Positions 5,611 through 14,678 of a DNA stretch of 28,430 nucleotides are shown one piece after another (position 1 is the stretch's first letter; each line of letters starts with the position of its first letter). The translations under genes were made by a program, and so were the position numbers. The notes under the pieces are model-generated. The model did not search any database. It saw only the letters and a list, made by a program, of their open reading frames with translations, and had not been told where the DNA came from. The stretch comes from a virus, in the IMG/VR virus record IMGVR_UViG_3300022591_000053, positions 1-28,430 of that record; one strand, given 5' to 3'.

Positions 5611-7889
5611 TGGATAGAGATGACGGTATTCACCATTCATACCAAGATTGGTATAACACCATTAAAGCGTATGAACGTGCCTTTAAGCGTTGGGAAAGCC
5701 GGTCAGATAAGATAGTAAAGCGTTACCGTGATGACGCTAAGAATCAAAACAATCCTAATGCACGTTTTAATATCCTATTTTCTAACGTACAAACCATTCA
5801 GCCAGCAGTATTTGCAAGACTGCCACAACCAGACGTAAGCCGTAGATTCCGTGACACAGATCCTGTAGGGCGTGTTGCGTCAATGATGCTAGAACGTGCC
5901 TTAGAGTTTGAGATTGAGCATTACGGTGATTACCTAGCATCCATGAAGAATAGCGTGTTAGATCGTTTATTAGGTGGGCGTGGTACTGCTTGGGTACGTT
6001 ACGAGCCACATATTGTTGCAGAACAAGTTGGTGAGCCTGATGATGGCTTGCAAGTGACTGAAGATGTAGACGAATCAGAAACACCTGGCGGCATGGAAGC
6101 CGAAGATCAAGAGCGTATTGAGTATGAGTGCGCTCCTATTGATTATGTTCATTGGCGTGATTTTGGTCATACCGTAGCTAGAACATGGGAAGAAGTAACT
6201 GCTGTATGGCGTAAGGTTTACATGAATCGCCCAGCATTGGTTGAGCGTTTTGGTGAGCAATTAGGCTATGAGATCCCATTAGATACAAGACCAGAAGAAA
6301 ACCGTAGATCAGAGAAGATGGCTGAAGGCGCTTTCCAAGCTTGTATTTATGAGATTTGGGACAAAGAAACAGGCAAAGTATGTTGGATGTCTATGTCATT
6401 AGGCAAAATGCTTGATGAACGTGATGATCCATTGGAACTTGAGAACTTTTGGCCCTGCCCTAAACCTCTATATTCCAACCTTACTACTGATAATTTAGAG
6501 CCAATCCCTGATTACACGATGTATCAGGATCAAGCTAAAGAGCTAGACACCCTTGCAGACCGTATTGATGGACTAATTAACGCCCTTAAAGTGCGTGGTG
6601 TATATGATGCGTCAGTATCTGAGCTACAACGTCTATTTAGTGAGGGCGAGAACAATGCTCTTATCCCTGTTAAGAACTATATGGCTTTTGCTGAGAAGCA
6701 AGGCTTTAAGGGAACTATTGATTTAATAGATATAACGCCTTTTGCTACTGCTTTGATGACTTGTTATCAAGCAATGGACAATGTTAAGAACCAAATCTAT
6801 GAAATCATGGGAATTGCCGACATTCAAAGGGGTCAAACTGATCCTAATGAAACTCTAGGCGCTCAGATTATCAAGTCAAACAACGCTGCTGGTCGCTTAA
6901 AGACCATGCAACATGACGTTGTAAACTATGCAACCCAACTTTTAAGCCTAAAAGCGCAGATTATTTGCAAGCATTTTACCGATGACACCATTGTTAAGAT
7001 TTCTGGCGCTATGCAAATGTCAGACGCTGACAAACAGCTTATTCCACAAGCTTTAGAACTGCTTAAAGATGAGGCTACTAAGAATTTCCGTATTGAAGTT
7101 AGTTCTGATTCAATGATTTTCCAAGATGAGGAAGCTGAAAAGCAGAATCGTCTAGCTTTCTTGGGTGCAGTAAGCTCATTTATCAACCAATCGTTGCCTG
7201 TTGCTCAATCAGCGCCTGAATTAACCCCATTATTGATGGAAATGCTCAAGTTTGGCGTTACAGCCTTTAAAGCTGGTAAGCAAATGGAAGGTCTTATTGA
7301 CGAAACAGCCGATAGATTCCGTGAACAAGCTAAACAAGCTGAAGGTCAGCCTAAACCACCTCCAATTGAAATCCAAAAAGCTCAAATGGATGCACAATCT
7401 AAGCAAGCTGAGATTAAAGCTCATGCAGACTTTGAAATGCAGAAGCTTCAGGCTGAAATGCAAGCTGAAACCCACAAACAAGAGATGCAAGCCCAAGAAA
7501 GTCAGTTACGCAACCAGCTTGAACATGAACGTGCTATGTCTGAAAGCCAAGCACAAATGGAACTTGAGAAGCTTAAGCTTGATGCTCAAACCAACAAGGA
7601 TTTGCTGGTGACTTACCTCAATAATGCAGCTAAAATAGAAACTACCCGAATTTCTGCTGGATTAGATACTGGTGAGATGGCCTACGCAGATAACGTACAA
7701 CAAGCAAGTATTTTGCAAGACTCTTTAGGATATTCAGATATGAAGAATCACCCATTGCAACCAGCTATTGAAAATATGCAAATGACTAATCAGCAAATGA
7801 CTGAATTGCTTGCTATGTTGCTTGATAAACTTAATAAACCCAAGACCGTGATTCGTGATGAAAACGGTAAAATTGTCGGAGTTCACTAA
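5610..7889 (+). CDS. Portal protein (P22-type, long C-terminal coiled coil)
   Basis: The portal forms the dodecameric ring at one vertex through which DNA is packaged and ejected. The 759-residue length is that of the P22-like portal group. The N-terminal two thirds has the mixed core (YQDWYNTIKAYERAFKRW near the start; a helical region around GIADIQRGQTDPNETLGAQI). Residues from about 590 to 680 are rich in Gln, Glu, Lys and Ala (repeated EMQAE and QAQ patterns) and should form a long helix or barrel extending into the capsid, as in P22. It follows the terminase with a one-base TGATG overlap, the classic packaging order. Confidence 0.9.
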   Translation: MDRDDGIHHSYQDWYNTIKAYERAFKRWESRSDKIVKRYRDDAKNQNNPNARFNILFSNVQTIQPAVFARLPQPDVSRRFRDTDPVGRVASMMLERALEFEIEHYGDYLASMKNSVLDRLLGGRGTAWVRYEPHIVAEQVGEPDDGLQVTEDVDESETPGGMEAEDQERIEYECAPIDYVHWRDFGHTVARTWEEVTAVWRKVYMNRPALVERFGEQLGYEIPLDTRPEENRRSEKMAEGAFQACIYEIWDKETGKVCWMSMSLGKMLDERDDPLELENFWPCPKPLYSNLTTDNLEPIPDYTMYQDQAKELDTLADRIDGLINALKVRGVYDASVSELQRLFSEGENNALIPVKNYMAFAEKQGFKGTIDLIDITPFATALMTCYQAMDNVKNQIYEIMGIADIQRGQTDPNETLGAQIIKSNNAAGRLKTMQHDVVNYATQLLSLKAQIICKHFTDDTIVKISGAMQMSDADKQLIPQALELLKDEATKNFRIEVSSDSMIFQDEEAEKQNRLAFLGAVSSFINQSLPVAQSAPELTPLLMEMLKFGVTAFKAGKQMEGLIDETADRFREQAKQAEGQPKPPPIEIQKAQMDAQSKQAEIKAHADFEMQKLQAEMQAETHKQEMQAQESQLRNQLEHERAMSESQAQMELEKLKLDAQTNKDLLVTYLNNAAKIETTRISAGLDTGEMAYADNVQQASILQDSLGYSDMKNHPLQPAIENMQMTNQQMTELLAMLLDKLNKPKTVIRDENGKIVGVH

Positions 7890-8293
7890 TGGCATCTAAT
7901 CTTAAATACTCAAACGGTACTCGTGATGCCCAGCAAAACGGTCTAATCACCTATGCTGGCTCTGCTGCCATTATTAAACTATATGACGGTACACAACCAG
8001 CTAATGCTAATACTGCGGTTTCTACCCAGGTATTGTTAGTTTCCTTGAATATCTCAGGAACATTTGGTACAGACTCTAACGGTACGATTACTTTAAGTTC
8101 TGTAACTAACGGTACAGCAGTAGCAACTGGCACAGCAGCTTGGTTCAGAATTACTAAATCAGATGGTACAACCGTAGTAATGGATGGATCTGTAGGTACA
8201 GCAAGTGCAGATATGATCCTAAACAATACAAGCATTGCTTCAGGTCAAACTGTCAGCATTTCTAGCGGTACGATTATTAGAGCTAACCAATAA
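7889..8293 (+). CDS. Conserved small beta-rich structural protein
   Basis: A 134-residue, Gly, Ser and Thr-rich protein beginning MASNLKYSNGTRDAQQNG. It has the look of a small beta-sandwich (IIKLYDGTQPANANTAV, then AAWFRITKSDGTTVVMDGSV). Proteins of this type occur in many phages near head and tail genes, usually without assigned function. A virion role, for example a decoration or fibre-attachment protein, is an inference from composition and position. It overlaps the portal stop by one base with CGGAG upstream, and opens the block of adhesion genes. Confidence 0.75.
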   Translation: MASNLKYSNGTRDAQQNGLITYAGSAAIIKLYDGTQPANANTAVSTQVLLVSLNISGTFGTDSNGTITLSSVTNGTAVATGTAAWFRITKSDGTTVVMDGSVGTASADMILNNTSIASGQTVSISSGTIIRANQ

Positions 8294-8302
8294 GGTTAAA
8301 TT

Positions 8303-9463
8303 ATGGCATTAGTCCTTAAAGACCGAGTACAGGAAACGACTACTACCACAGGTACAGGCACACTTACGTTAGGTGGCGCTGTAACTGGGTATCAGTCCTT
8401 TTCTGCGATTGGTAATGCTAATACAACTTACTATGCAATCTATGCTTCTGGCGGATCACAATGGGAAGTAGGAATTGGTACATATACGGCATCAGGGACA
8501 ACCCTAAGTCGTGATACCGTATTGTCATCCAGTAATAGTGGTTCACTAGTCAGTTTTAGCGCTGGCACAAAGAACGTATGGTGCGACTATCCTGCTGGTA
8601 AAGCTGGTTATATTGATACTAATAACACATTAAATGCGCCTGTTTTAGCTACTTCAAGCTATACAAGCACAACGCCAACATTGAGTTTTAATGGATCAAA
8701 TACTGATCTAGCATTAGGCGCTACAGTTTCAGGTTCTTATCTGCAAACAATTATGCAGAATAAAAGTGGAACGGCTGGAGCTTCTACAAACTATGTATTG
8801 AGCAATGATTTAGGTACTGATTCAACCTATTACGGTGAGTTTGGTATGAACTCATCAGTATTTAGTTCAGGCACACCTGCTGATTTCTTTAGTTTAAATA
8901 ATGGTATTTATTATTCAGGACATGACGGTGACATTACTGTTGGTTCTGGCAACGGTAAAAAGACCTTTTTAGCTTGGGGTACAGCAGGCCAATCAGCCCA
9001 CGTTATTAACGCTACAGGCTCTATTGGTCTTAATACTGATATTACTGGTGCTACAAACTATGGTACTTCTGGTCAAGTATTAACTTCTGCTGGATCTTCT
9101 GCAACTCCTACTTGGACTACGCCTGCTGCTGGTACTGTTACTAGCGTTACCGGCACAGCCCCTGTTGTTAGTTCTGGCGGAACAACCCCAGCTATTAGCA
9201 TGGCAGCCGCAACAACATCTGTAAGTGGTTATTTAACTAGCACAGATTGGAATACATTTAACAATAAAACCACATTACCAAGCCAAACAGGTAATGCCAA
9301 TAAGTTCTTAAAGACTGATGGAACAAGCCCATCTTGGTCTACTTTGCCTACCGTTTTGTATGTTCTTTTAAATAGCGGTTCTACTACTAGCGTTCCTGTA
9401 GGAAATGGTTATTTAGGCGTACTTTTAAATAGTGGAACAACCACTAATGTTCCGATTTCTTAA
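8303..9463 (+). CDS. Tail fibre-type structural protein
   Basis: A 386-residue protein with an N-terminal domain (about 1-105, MALVLKDRVQETTTTTGTGT) found in phage fibre proteins, then a Gly, Ser and Thr-rich shaft. Residues from about 275 contain typical fibre motifs (GTVTSVTGTAPVVSSGG; STDWNTFNNK). The C-terminus has two copies of a VLLNSGSTTSVP-type unit. It probably forms a trimeric fibre or a fibre adaptor that recognises the host surface. AAGG lies seven bases before the ATG. It is followed closely by a second, shorter fibre gene, so the receptor-binding structure may be built from several polypeptides. Confidence 0.82.
   Translation: MALVLKDRVQETTTTTGTGTLTLGGAVTGYQSFSAIGNANTTYYAIYASGGSQWEVGIGTYTASGTTLSRDTVLSSSNSGSLVSFSAGTKNVWCDYPAGKAGYIDTNNTLNAPVLATSSYTSTTPTLSFNGSNTDLALGATVSGSYLQTIMQNKSGTAGASTNYVLSNDLGTDSTYYGEFGMNSSVFSSGTPADFFSLNNGIYYSGHDGDITVGSGNGKKTFLAWGTAGQSAHVINATGSIGLNTDITGATNYGTSGQVLTSAGSSATPTWTTPAAGTVTSVTGTAPVVSSGGTTPAISMAAATTSVSGYLTSTDWNTFNNKTTLPSQTGNANKFLKTDGTSPSWSTLPTVLYVLLNSGSTTSVPVGNGYLGVLLNSGTTTNVPIS
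9362..9457 (+). repeat. Two-copy repeat at the end of the fibre gene
   Basis: Two 39-base units (9362-9400 and 9419-9457) encode VLLNSGSTTSVPV and VLLNSGTTTNVPI, separated by GNGYLG. They differ at many third positions, so this is an old duplication kept at protein level. Confidence 0.7.
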
Positions 9464-9473
9464 GGATTAAATT

Positions 9474-10085
9474 ATGACTGCTCGTTTACCACTAGTTATC
9501 GCTGGTACTACCATTGAAGAAATCCAGACAGGTGATATGTACAACTTGGCTGCTGGTAGTGGCCTTCCGCTAACTACAGGCGTAACAGGAACTTTGCCAG
9601 TAGTTAACGGTGGAACAGGTATAACAAGCCTAGGAACAGGCGTAGCCACATGGTTAGGAACACCTAGTTCTGCTAACTTAGCTACTGCAATGACAGACGA
9701 AACAGGCTCTGGATCACTAGTATTTGGCACAAGTCCTACAATTGGTACTGCTGCACTTACAAACCCTACAGTTACAAACTATGTAGAAACCCTATATTCA
9801 GTAACAGGCTCTGCTACTTTGGCCCTAACTAATGGTACTGTGCAAAAAGTCACAACAAGTGGCTCAACAACCATTACTTTGCCATCTTCTGTATCAGGTA
9901 AATCATTTACTGTGATTGTTAGCTACGCAGCAGCAGATTCAATCACTTGGGCAGGTGGTTCTACGTTAAAATGGGCAGGTGGAACAACACCTACACCAAC
10001 ATCCGCAACAGGTAAGATTGACATTTTCAACTTCTACCAAGATGGTACAAATACCTACGGTAGTATCTTTGGACAAAACTACTAA
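9474..10085 (+). CDS. Short tail fibre protein
   Basis: A 203-residue fibre-like protein. The first half carries LPVVNGGTGITSLGTGVATW and ETGSGSLVFGTSPT, motifs typical of trimeric phage fibre shafts. The second half (about 105-203) is a compact beta-rich domain ending GSIFGQNY. It lacks an obvious virion-attachment domain of its own apart from a short start (MTARLPLVIAGTTIEEIQ), so it may assemble onto the neighbouring fibre. AAGGA at 9462-9466 precedes the ATG by seven bases, and the stop overlaps the next start by one base. Confidence 0.75.
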   Translation: MTARLPLVIAGTTIEEIQTGDMYNLAAGSGLPLTTGVTGTLPVVNGGTGITSLGTGVATWLGTPSSANLATAMTDETGSGSLVFGTSPTIGTAALTNPTVTNYVETLYSVTGSATLALTNGTVQKVTTSGSTTITLPSSVSGKSFTVIVSYAAADSITWAGGSTLKWAGGTTPTPTSATGKIDIFNFYQDGTNTYGSIFGQNY

Positions 10086-12466
10086 TGTTTAGCTCTGCAA
10101 CGAAGTCTGCTGCTCAAGGTGGCGGTTATAACGTAACCAAATCATTAAGATTTAGAGCTAGTGCTTCAGCCTATTTAAGTAAGTCGTATTCTGGTGGCGC
10201 TGGTAGCACAACTACTTTTACTATTAGTTGTTGGGTTAAACGTGGCCAATTAAATGCCACAAATGGAACACAATATTTGTTTGCAGCAGGTTCAGGCGCT
10301 AACACTTCTATTGGTTACGGATTAGGAACTGTTTTAGATACTCTTTCAGGAAATCTAAGAGGAACAGGCGGCACAAACTATTTTTACGAAACAAATGCTG
10401 TTTTTCGTGATCCTTCAGCTTGGTATCATGTTGTTTTTGCTATAGATACAACTCAAGCAACTTCAACAAATAGAATGAAATTGTATGTAAATGGTGTTTT
10501 GCAAACATTATTAGTTGCCAACTATCCGCCACAAAATCAAGCATTGCTTGATACAGGCACAAGATATATTGCTTCTGAAGTAAGTAGATATTATTTTGAT
10601 GGCTACATTACAGAACAATATTTTATTGATGGTCAGCAATTAACAGCATCTAGTTTTGGTTCTACAAACGCTACAACAGGCGTATGGCAACCAGCAAAAT
10701 ACACAGGTACATACGGTACTAATGGTTATTATTTACCATTTACAAACACTACTAGCACTACTACATTAGGCTACGATAGCTCTGGCAATAGCAATAACTG
10801 GACTACCAATAACATCAGTTTAACTGCTGGATCAACATACGATTCAATGAATGATGTGCCTACATTGACTAGCGCAACGGTGGCTAATTATTGCACATTA
10901 AATCCTCTTTATTCATCACTTCCTAATGCAACCGTAACTAACGGTAATTTGCAAATTAATTCAACAACTTCTAGCGATAATAGAATTCATGGAACTATAT
11001 CTGTTACATCTGGAAAATGGTATTACGAAACAGGAATAACATCAACAGGTGGAACGCCATTTTATTATTATGTTGGATGGGCAAAAGCTTTTAACCCTAC
11101 ATCATCTACTTATAATAATCTTTATTGGACTTCTTATGAATGGGGTAGTGATGGAGCTAGATTTTCAACATTAAATGGAAGTAGTTCATCAGCTTCTGGA
11201 TCAACATTTACTACAGGAGATGTTCTTGGTATTGCGTTTGATGCTGATGCTGGAACAATTACTTGTTATAAAAATGGCACAAGTTTAGGTGTATATTTTA
11301 CAGGTATAACTGTTGATGCACCTTTTAGACCAGATGTATATACAAACAATGCGTCTGCTTTTTTAAATTTTGGTCAGCGCCCATTTACATACACACCACC
11401 ATCAGGATATGTAGCATTAAATACTTATAATTTGCCTACATCTACTATTGTCAAAGGCAATAAGTATATGGATGCTACTTTGTTTACTTCAAATGGTGGA
11501 GTTCAAACAGTAACAAATGCTGGAGGATTTAAACCAGATTTAATATGGAGTAAATCTAGAAGCACTACTGATGGAAATGATTTAAATGATTCTGTTAGAG
11601 GAGCTTCTAAATATTTAGTTTCATTTAGTGCAGCAGCCGAAGCTACTGATGCAAACTTCATTACAGCGTTCAATTCAAATGGATTTTCAATAGGTACATC
11701 AAACTATTCAAACGGCCAAAGTGTTGTAGGTTGGCAATGGCAAGCTGGAGCAGGATCATCTTCTTCTAATACAAATGGTTCTATTACATCTACAGTAAGC
11801 GTTAATCCTACTGCTGGGTTTAGTGTTGTTACTTATACTGGCACAGGTGTAGTTGGTGGAACGGTTGGTCATGGATTAGGCGCTGCACCTTCTTTAATTA
11901 TTGCAAAATCAAGAACTGTTGCAACAGATTGGATTGTTTACCATAGCGTTTTGGGAATAAATCAATATTTATTGTTAGATTCAACAACAGCAGCAGGTTC
12001 ATTATCAGGAAGTTGGGGGTCATCAAATCCAACCAGCTCTGTATTTGGGGTATTAGCAAATGCTACTGCTGGAAATAACTATTTAGCATCTCCTACAGTT
12101 GCTTATTGCTGGGCGCCTGTACCAGGATTCTCTGCATTTGGTAGTTATACAGGCAATGGTTCTACTGATGGCCCATTTATATACACAGGGTTTAGACCTA
12201 AGTTTTGGATGGCAAAAAGGACAGATGTTGGCGCACCATGGCTTATTTATGATTCTGCAAGAAATACATCCAATGTGGTAAATAACTATTTAATACCTAA
12301 TGCTTCTGATGCTGAAGCAAGTGGATCATCACCAAACGATGTAAATGATTTTTTATCAAACGGATTTAAATTAAGATGTTCTAACGCAGGAGAAAATGCT
12401 TCTGGTGGTACATTTATTTATATGGCATTTGCAGAAAACCCATTCAAAAACGCTTTAGCTCGATAG
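10085..12466 (+). CDS. Large receptor-binding fibre protein with LamG-, SPRY- and DUF7483-like domains
   Basis: At 793 residues this is the largest protein of the adhesion island. The N-terminal part (about 15-200) resembles a LamG/concanavalin-type lectin domain (FTISCWVKRG; AWYHVVFAIDTT; YVNGVLQ; YFDGYITEQYFIDG). Residues about 285-400 resemble a SPRY domain (SGKWYYETGI; GDVLGIAFDADAGTITCYKNG). The C-terminal half matches the DUF7483 pattern (GFKPDLIWSKSR; VVGWQWQAG; GFRPKFWMAKR; ending FIYMAFAENPFKNALAR). Lectin-like modules in this order suggest carbohydrate binding on the host envelope. It starts at a TAATG junction with the short fibre gene. Confidence 0.82.
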   Translation: MFSSATKSAAQGGGYNVTKSLRFRASASAYLSKSYSGGAGSTTTFTISCWVKRGQLNATNGTQYLFAAGSGANTSIGYGLGTVLDTLSGNLRGTGGTNYFYETNAVFRDPSAWYHVVFAIDTTQATSTNRMKLYVNGVLQTLLVANYPPQNQALLDTGTRYIASEVSRYYFDGYITEQYFIDGQQLTASSFGSTNATTGVWQPAKYTGTYGTNGYYLPFTNTTSTTTLGYDSSGNSNNWTTNNISLTAGSTYDSMNDVPTLTSATVANYCTLNPLYSSLPNATVTNGNLQINSTTSSDNRIHGTISVTSGKWYYETGITSTGGTPFYYYVGWAKAFNPTSSTYNNLYWTSYEWGSDGARFSTLNGSSSSASGSTFTTGDVLGIAFDADAGTITCYKNGTSLGVYFTGITVDAPFRPDVYTNNASAFLNFGQRPFTYTPPSGYVALNTYNLPTSTIVKGNKYMDATLFTSNGGVQTVTNAGGFKPDLIWSKSRSTTDGNDLNDSVRGASKYLVSFSAAAEATDANFITAFNSNGFSIGTSNYSNGQSVVGWQWQAGAGSSSSNTNGSITSTVSVNPTAGFSVVTYTGTGVVGGTVGHGLGAAPSLIIAKSRTVATDWIVYHSVLGINQYLLLDSTTAAGSLSGSWGSSNPTSSVFGVLANATAGNNYLASPTVAYCWAPVPGFSAFGSYTGNGSTDGPFIYTGFRPKFWMAKRTDVGAPWLIYDSARNTSNVVNNYLIPNASDAEASGSSPNDVNDFLSNGFKLRCSNAGENASGGTFIYMAFAENPFKNALAR

Positions 12467-12475
12467 GAAAAAATC

Positions 12476-12994
12476 ATGTTTGCACAAGTAATTAACGGTA
12501 TTATTATTCAGCTAATTGCTGCTGGTTCAGAGTTTACTTATGAAGATGTTACATATCCTTCTAACTGGATTCAGCTTGCTACGCCTGAAGAAAAAGCTCA
12601 ATTAGGTATTGTTGATGTAGTTTATGGTACAGCTTTAAACGACCAATACTATTGGGTTAGCGCAGATGCTCCTGTATATAACGAACAAACTAATCAAGTA
12701 GATATTAACTTTACTTGCACAGCTAAAGACCTGCCTGGCGTTCAATCTACAGCTACAAGCCAAGTAAATTCACAGGCTTACAGCACTTTATTGCCTAGCG
12801 ATTGGATGGTAGTTCAGCAAATTGAAAATGGTACACAAGTACCTGCTGAATGGAACGCATGGAGGCAGTCTGTACGCAATACTACAAAAACTGCTGTAGA
12901 TGCTATTGCTGCTGCAACTAACGTAGATCAAGTTGCTTTGGCTGTAGATAACTGTAAGTTTTTACCTGATCCAAACGCTCCTACTCAAGAATAA
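12476..12994 (+). CDS. Tail fibre assembly-type protein
   Basis: A 172-residue protein. The C-terminal half includes LLPSDWMVVQQIENGTQVP and AEWNAWRQSVR, a signature of small proteins encoded just after fibre genes and often classed as fibre-assembly chaperones or DUF4376-like. The N-terminal part (MFAQVINGIIIQLIAAGSEF) suits a small beta domain. The position immediately after the large fibre gene supports a role in its folding or attachment, though a minor virion component is also possible. AGGAA precedes the ATG, and the stop overlaps the next start by one base. Confidence 0.7.
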   Translation: MFAQVINGIIIQLIAAGSEFTYEDVTYPSNWIQLATPEEKAQLGIVDVVYGTALNDQYYWVSADAPVYNEQTNQVDINFTCTAKDLPGVQSTATSQVNSQAYSTLLPSDWMVVQQIENGTQVPAEWNAWRQSVRNTTKTAVDAIAAATNVDQVALAVDNCKFLPDPNAPTQE

Positions 12995-13785
12995 TGTTAG
13001 GGTTTAACCCATTATCGTCAGCGCCAATATCAGACCTTGGCGCATTAGAGGTCATTACTGGGTATATATCCACTACTGATTCTAATGATACGGCTACGCT
13101 TAATGCAACTGCATTGCAGCCTACAGGTACTATAAGCGCAACTGACGGTACGGATACTGCCATTATTACGGCAGCAGACATTGTTTCAGGAAATATATCA
13201 GCTACAGACGGCACAGATACAGCCACTATTAACGGCATAGTAACTGCTGGAACTATTACAGGCGATATAAACGCTACAGATGGTAACGATACAGCTAATT
13301 TACAAGGCGTAGTAACAAGTGGTGCAGATACCCATGATGCTATAACTGCTGACGAATATCGTAGAGCTAAAGCCCTTGATAAACGCATACATAAGGCAGA
13401 ACAAAAGCGTATTGCTGCTGTTAAAGCCCAGGCTGCTAGACGTAGACAGCGCTTTATTGACTCGTTATACCCAGATCAAAAAGCCCCTGATTCATTTTAT
13501 GATCCTCAAAACTTTGACGAACAAGGCAATTTTGTTGCACCGCAAATACTTGATAAAGCACAAAAAGCCAAGATTAAAGTCATCAAGAAAAAGATTCTTA
13601 GCGAAGCTGACCAAGCGGCTATCTATGAGCGTGAAATTGAAAAACTACGCCAAGAACAGCAATTAATAATTCAATCCATTGAAGCAAAAGTTAGACTTGC
13701 TAATTTGCAAATGCAATTGGCAATTATTGAAGCCCAGCGATTAGCTGAATTAGACGATGAGGAAGCACTATTAGCACTCCTATAA
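12994..13785 (+). CDS. Structural protein with tandem Ig-like-style repeats and C-terminal coiled coil
   Basis: The 263-residue protein has two very different halves. Residues about 23-110 carry four repeats of the type GNISATDGTDTATI, each about 21-24 residues, resembling beta-strand repeats of adhesins. Residues about 118-263 are strongly helical, basic then mixed charge, with a likely coiled coil (about 205-255, REIEKLRQEQQLIIQSIEAK). No family is recognised with confidence. A fibre-associated or capsid-surface protein is a reasonable inference from repeat style and neighbours. Its last codons overlap the proposed ATT start of the glycosyltransferase gene. Confidence 0.7.
   Translation: MLGFNPLSSAPISDLGALEVITGYISTTDSNDTATLNATALQPTGTISATDGTDTAIITAADIVSGNISATDGTDTATINGIVTAGTITGDINATDGNDTANLQGVVTSGADTHDAITADEYRRAKALDKRIHKAEQKRIAAVKAQAARRRQRFIDSLYPDQKAPDSFYDPQNFDEQGNFVAPQILDKAQKAKIKVIKKKILSEADQAAIYEREIEKLRQEQQLIIQSIEAKVRLANLQMQLAIIEAQRLAELDDEEALLALL
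13060..13320 (+). repeat. Four tandem coding repeats (63-72 bases each)
   Basis: Units begin at 13060, 13126, 13189 and 13261 and encode GYISTTDSNDTATL, GTISATDGTDTAII, GNISATDGTDTATI and GDINATDGNDTANL. Third-base changes between units show the repeat is maintained at protein level. Confidence 0.75.
13759..13763 (+). promoter_or_regulatory. Ribosome binding site in front of a proposed ATT start
   Basis: GAGGA lies six bases before ATT 13770, within the end of the upstream gene. No ATG, GTG, TTG or CTG occurs in this frame between the stop at 13758-13760 and ATG 13977. Confidence 0.5.
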
Positions 13786-14678
13786 ACCCACACGCAGAAT
13801 ATAAAAGAGCCTACGAGCATCTACACGCTGGTCGTTATGATGCAGGTTTTAGATTATTTGAATACCGGTGGCACAAAGAAGTTCTTGCCAATCAAATAAC
13901 ACCTTATACCCAAAAACCTCCAAAGCCTGCTGTATGGCGTGGTGAATCTCTTTTAGATAAATCTATTGTTATTCAGATGGAACAAGGATTTGGCGACATA
14001 TTTATGTTTGCTAGGTTCTTGCCATTCCTAAAGGTTATGGGCGCTAAAAAGGTAGTCTTATTGACTCAAGGCTCATTACTAGGTGTTTTAGGGCAATTTG
14101 AATGTATAGATGTATTGACTAACCAACCAGAATGTCCTGATGTAACTGAATGTGACTACTGGATTGGCAATATGAGCCTTCCTTACTATATTGCTTGTGC
14201 CACGCCCTATGCAAAATCATTGTTTCCAATAACCACTAAAAAGATAGTTGGTTCAGAAGGCTATATGTATGCAAAACCTTCTAATATTGAACCAAAAATA
14301 GGGGTAAATTGGGCTGCTAGTCGCAACATCCTTTTCCATATTAAGTCTATTCCTGACCACAAAATGTATGAACTTGTAGGTGATAATTGTTATTCTTTAT
14401 CACCTGAACACAATGGCTTTTTCCATCCTTTGCCTGATGATGGCTGGAAAACAGATTGGAGAATCACAGCAAGCCACATGAAGGCTATGAAGGGCATAGT
14501 GACAGTAGATACAGGAACGGCTCATTTAGCAGGCGCATTGGGCGTTAAAACCATTGTATTGTTGCCAAAAGAGGAATACATTTGTTGGCGTTGGAAAAAT
14601 GGTAGCTGGTATGATTCAGTTGTTGCATTGCGTCAAGAAGAATATGATCGTGTACCAGAATTAATAAGGAGAATGTAA
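13770..14678 (+). CDS. TPR-linked glycosyltransferase (GT9/heptosyltransferase-like), probable ATT start
   Basis: From ATT 13770 the product is 302 residues and begins MSTPINPHAEYKRAYEHLHA, followed by GRYDAGFRLFEYRW, a TPR-like helix pair found before this enzyme type. Then come KSIVIQMEQGFGDIFMFARF (first nucleotide-sugar fold) and VDTGTAHLAGALGV (246-259, donor-side motif), with a final WRWKNGSWYDS segment usual in TPR-linked GT9-like proteins. Starting at the first ATG (13977) would delete 69 residues including family-typical sequence. A -1 frameshift from the preceding gene is the alternative, but no slippery heptamer is visible. Likely activity is sugar transfer to a virion protein or host surface glycan. 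It ends in a TAATG junction. Confidence 0.75.
   Translation: MSTPINPHAEYKRAYEHLHAGRYDAGFRLFEYRWHKEVLANQITPYTQKPPKPAVWRGESLLDKSIVIQMEQGFGDIFMFARFLPFLKVMGAKKVVLLTQGSLLGVLGQFECIDVLTNQPECPDVTECDYWIGNMSLPYYIACATPYAKSLFPITTKKIVGSEGYMYAKPSNIEPKIGVNWAASRNILFHIKSIPDHKMYELVGDNCYSLSPEHNGFFHPLPDDGWKTDWRITASHMKAMKGIVTVDTGTAHLAGALGVKTIVLLPKEEYICWRWKNGSWYDSVVALRQEEYDRVPELIRRM

Noticed and set aside
7252-7611. Plus-strand open frame inside the portal gene
   Set aside because: It is a frame-shifted reading of the Gln and Lys-rich coiled-coil region and lacks its own start signals.
8303-12466. Possible diversity-generating retroelement target in fibre genes
   Set aside because: No reverse transcriptase (no YxDD-type protein), no adenine-biased repeat pair and no C-type lectin ending was seen in the window.
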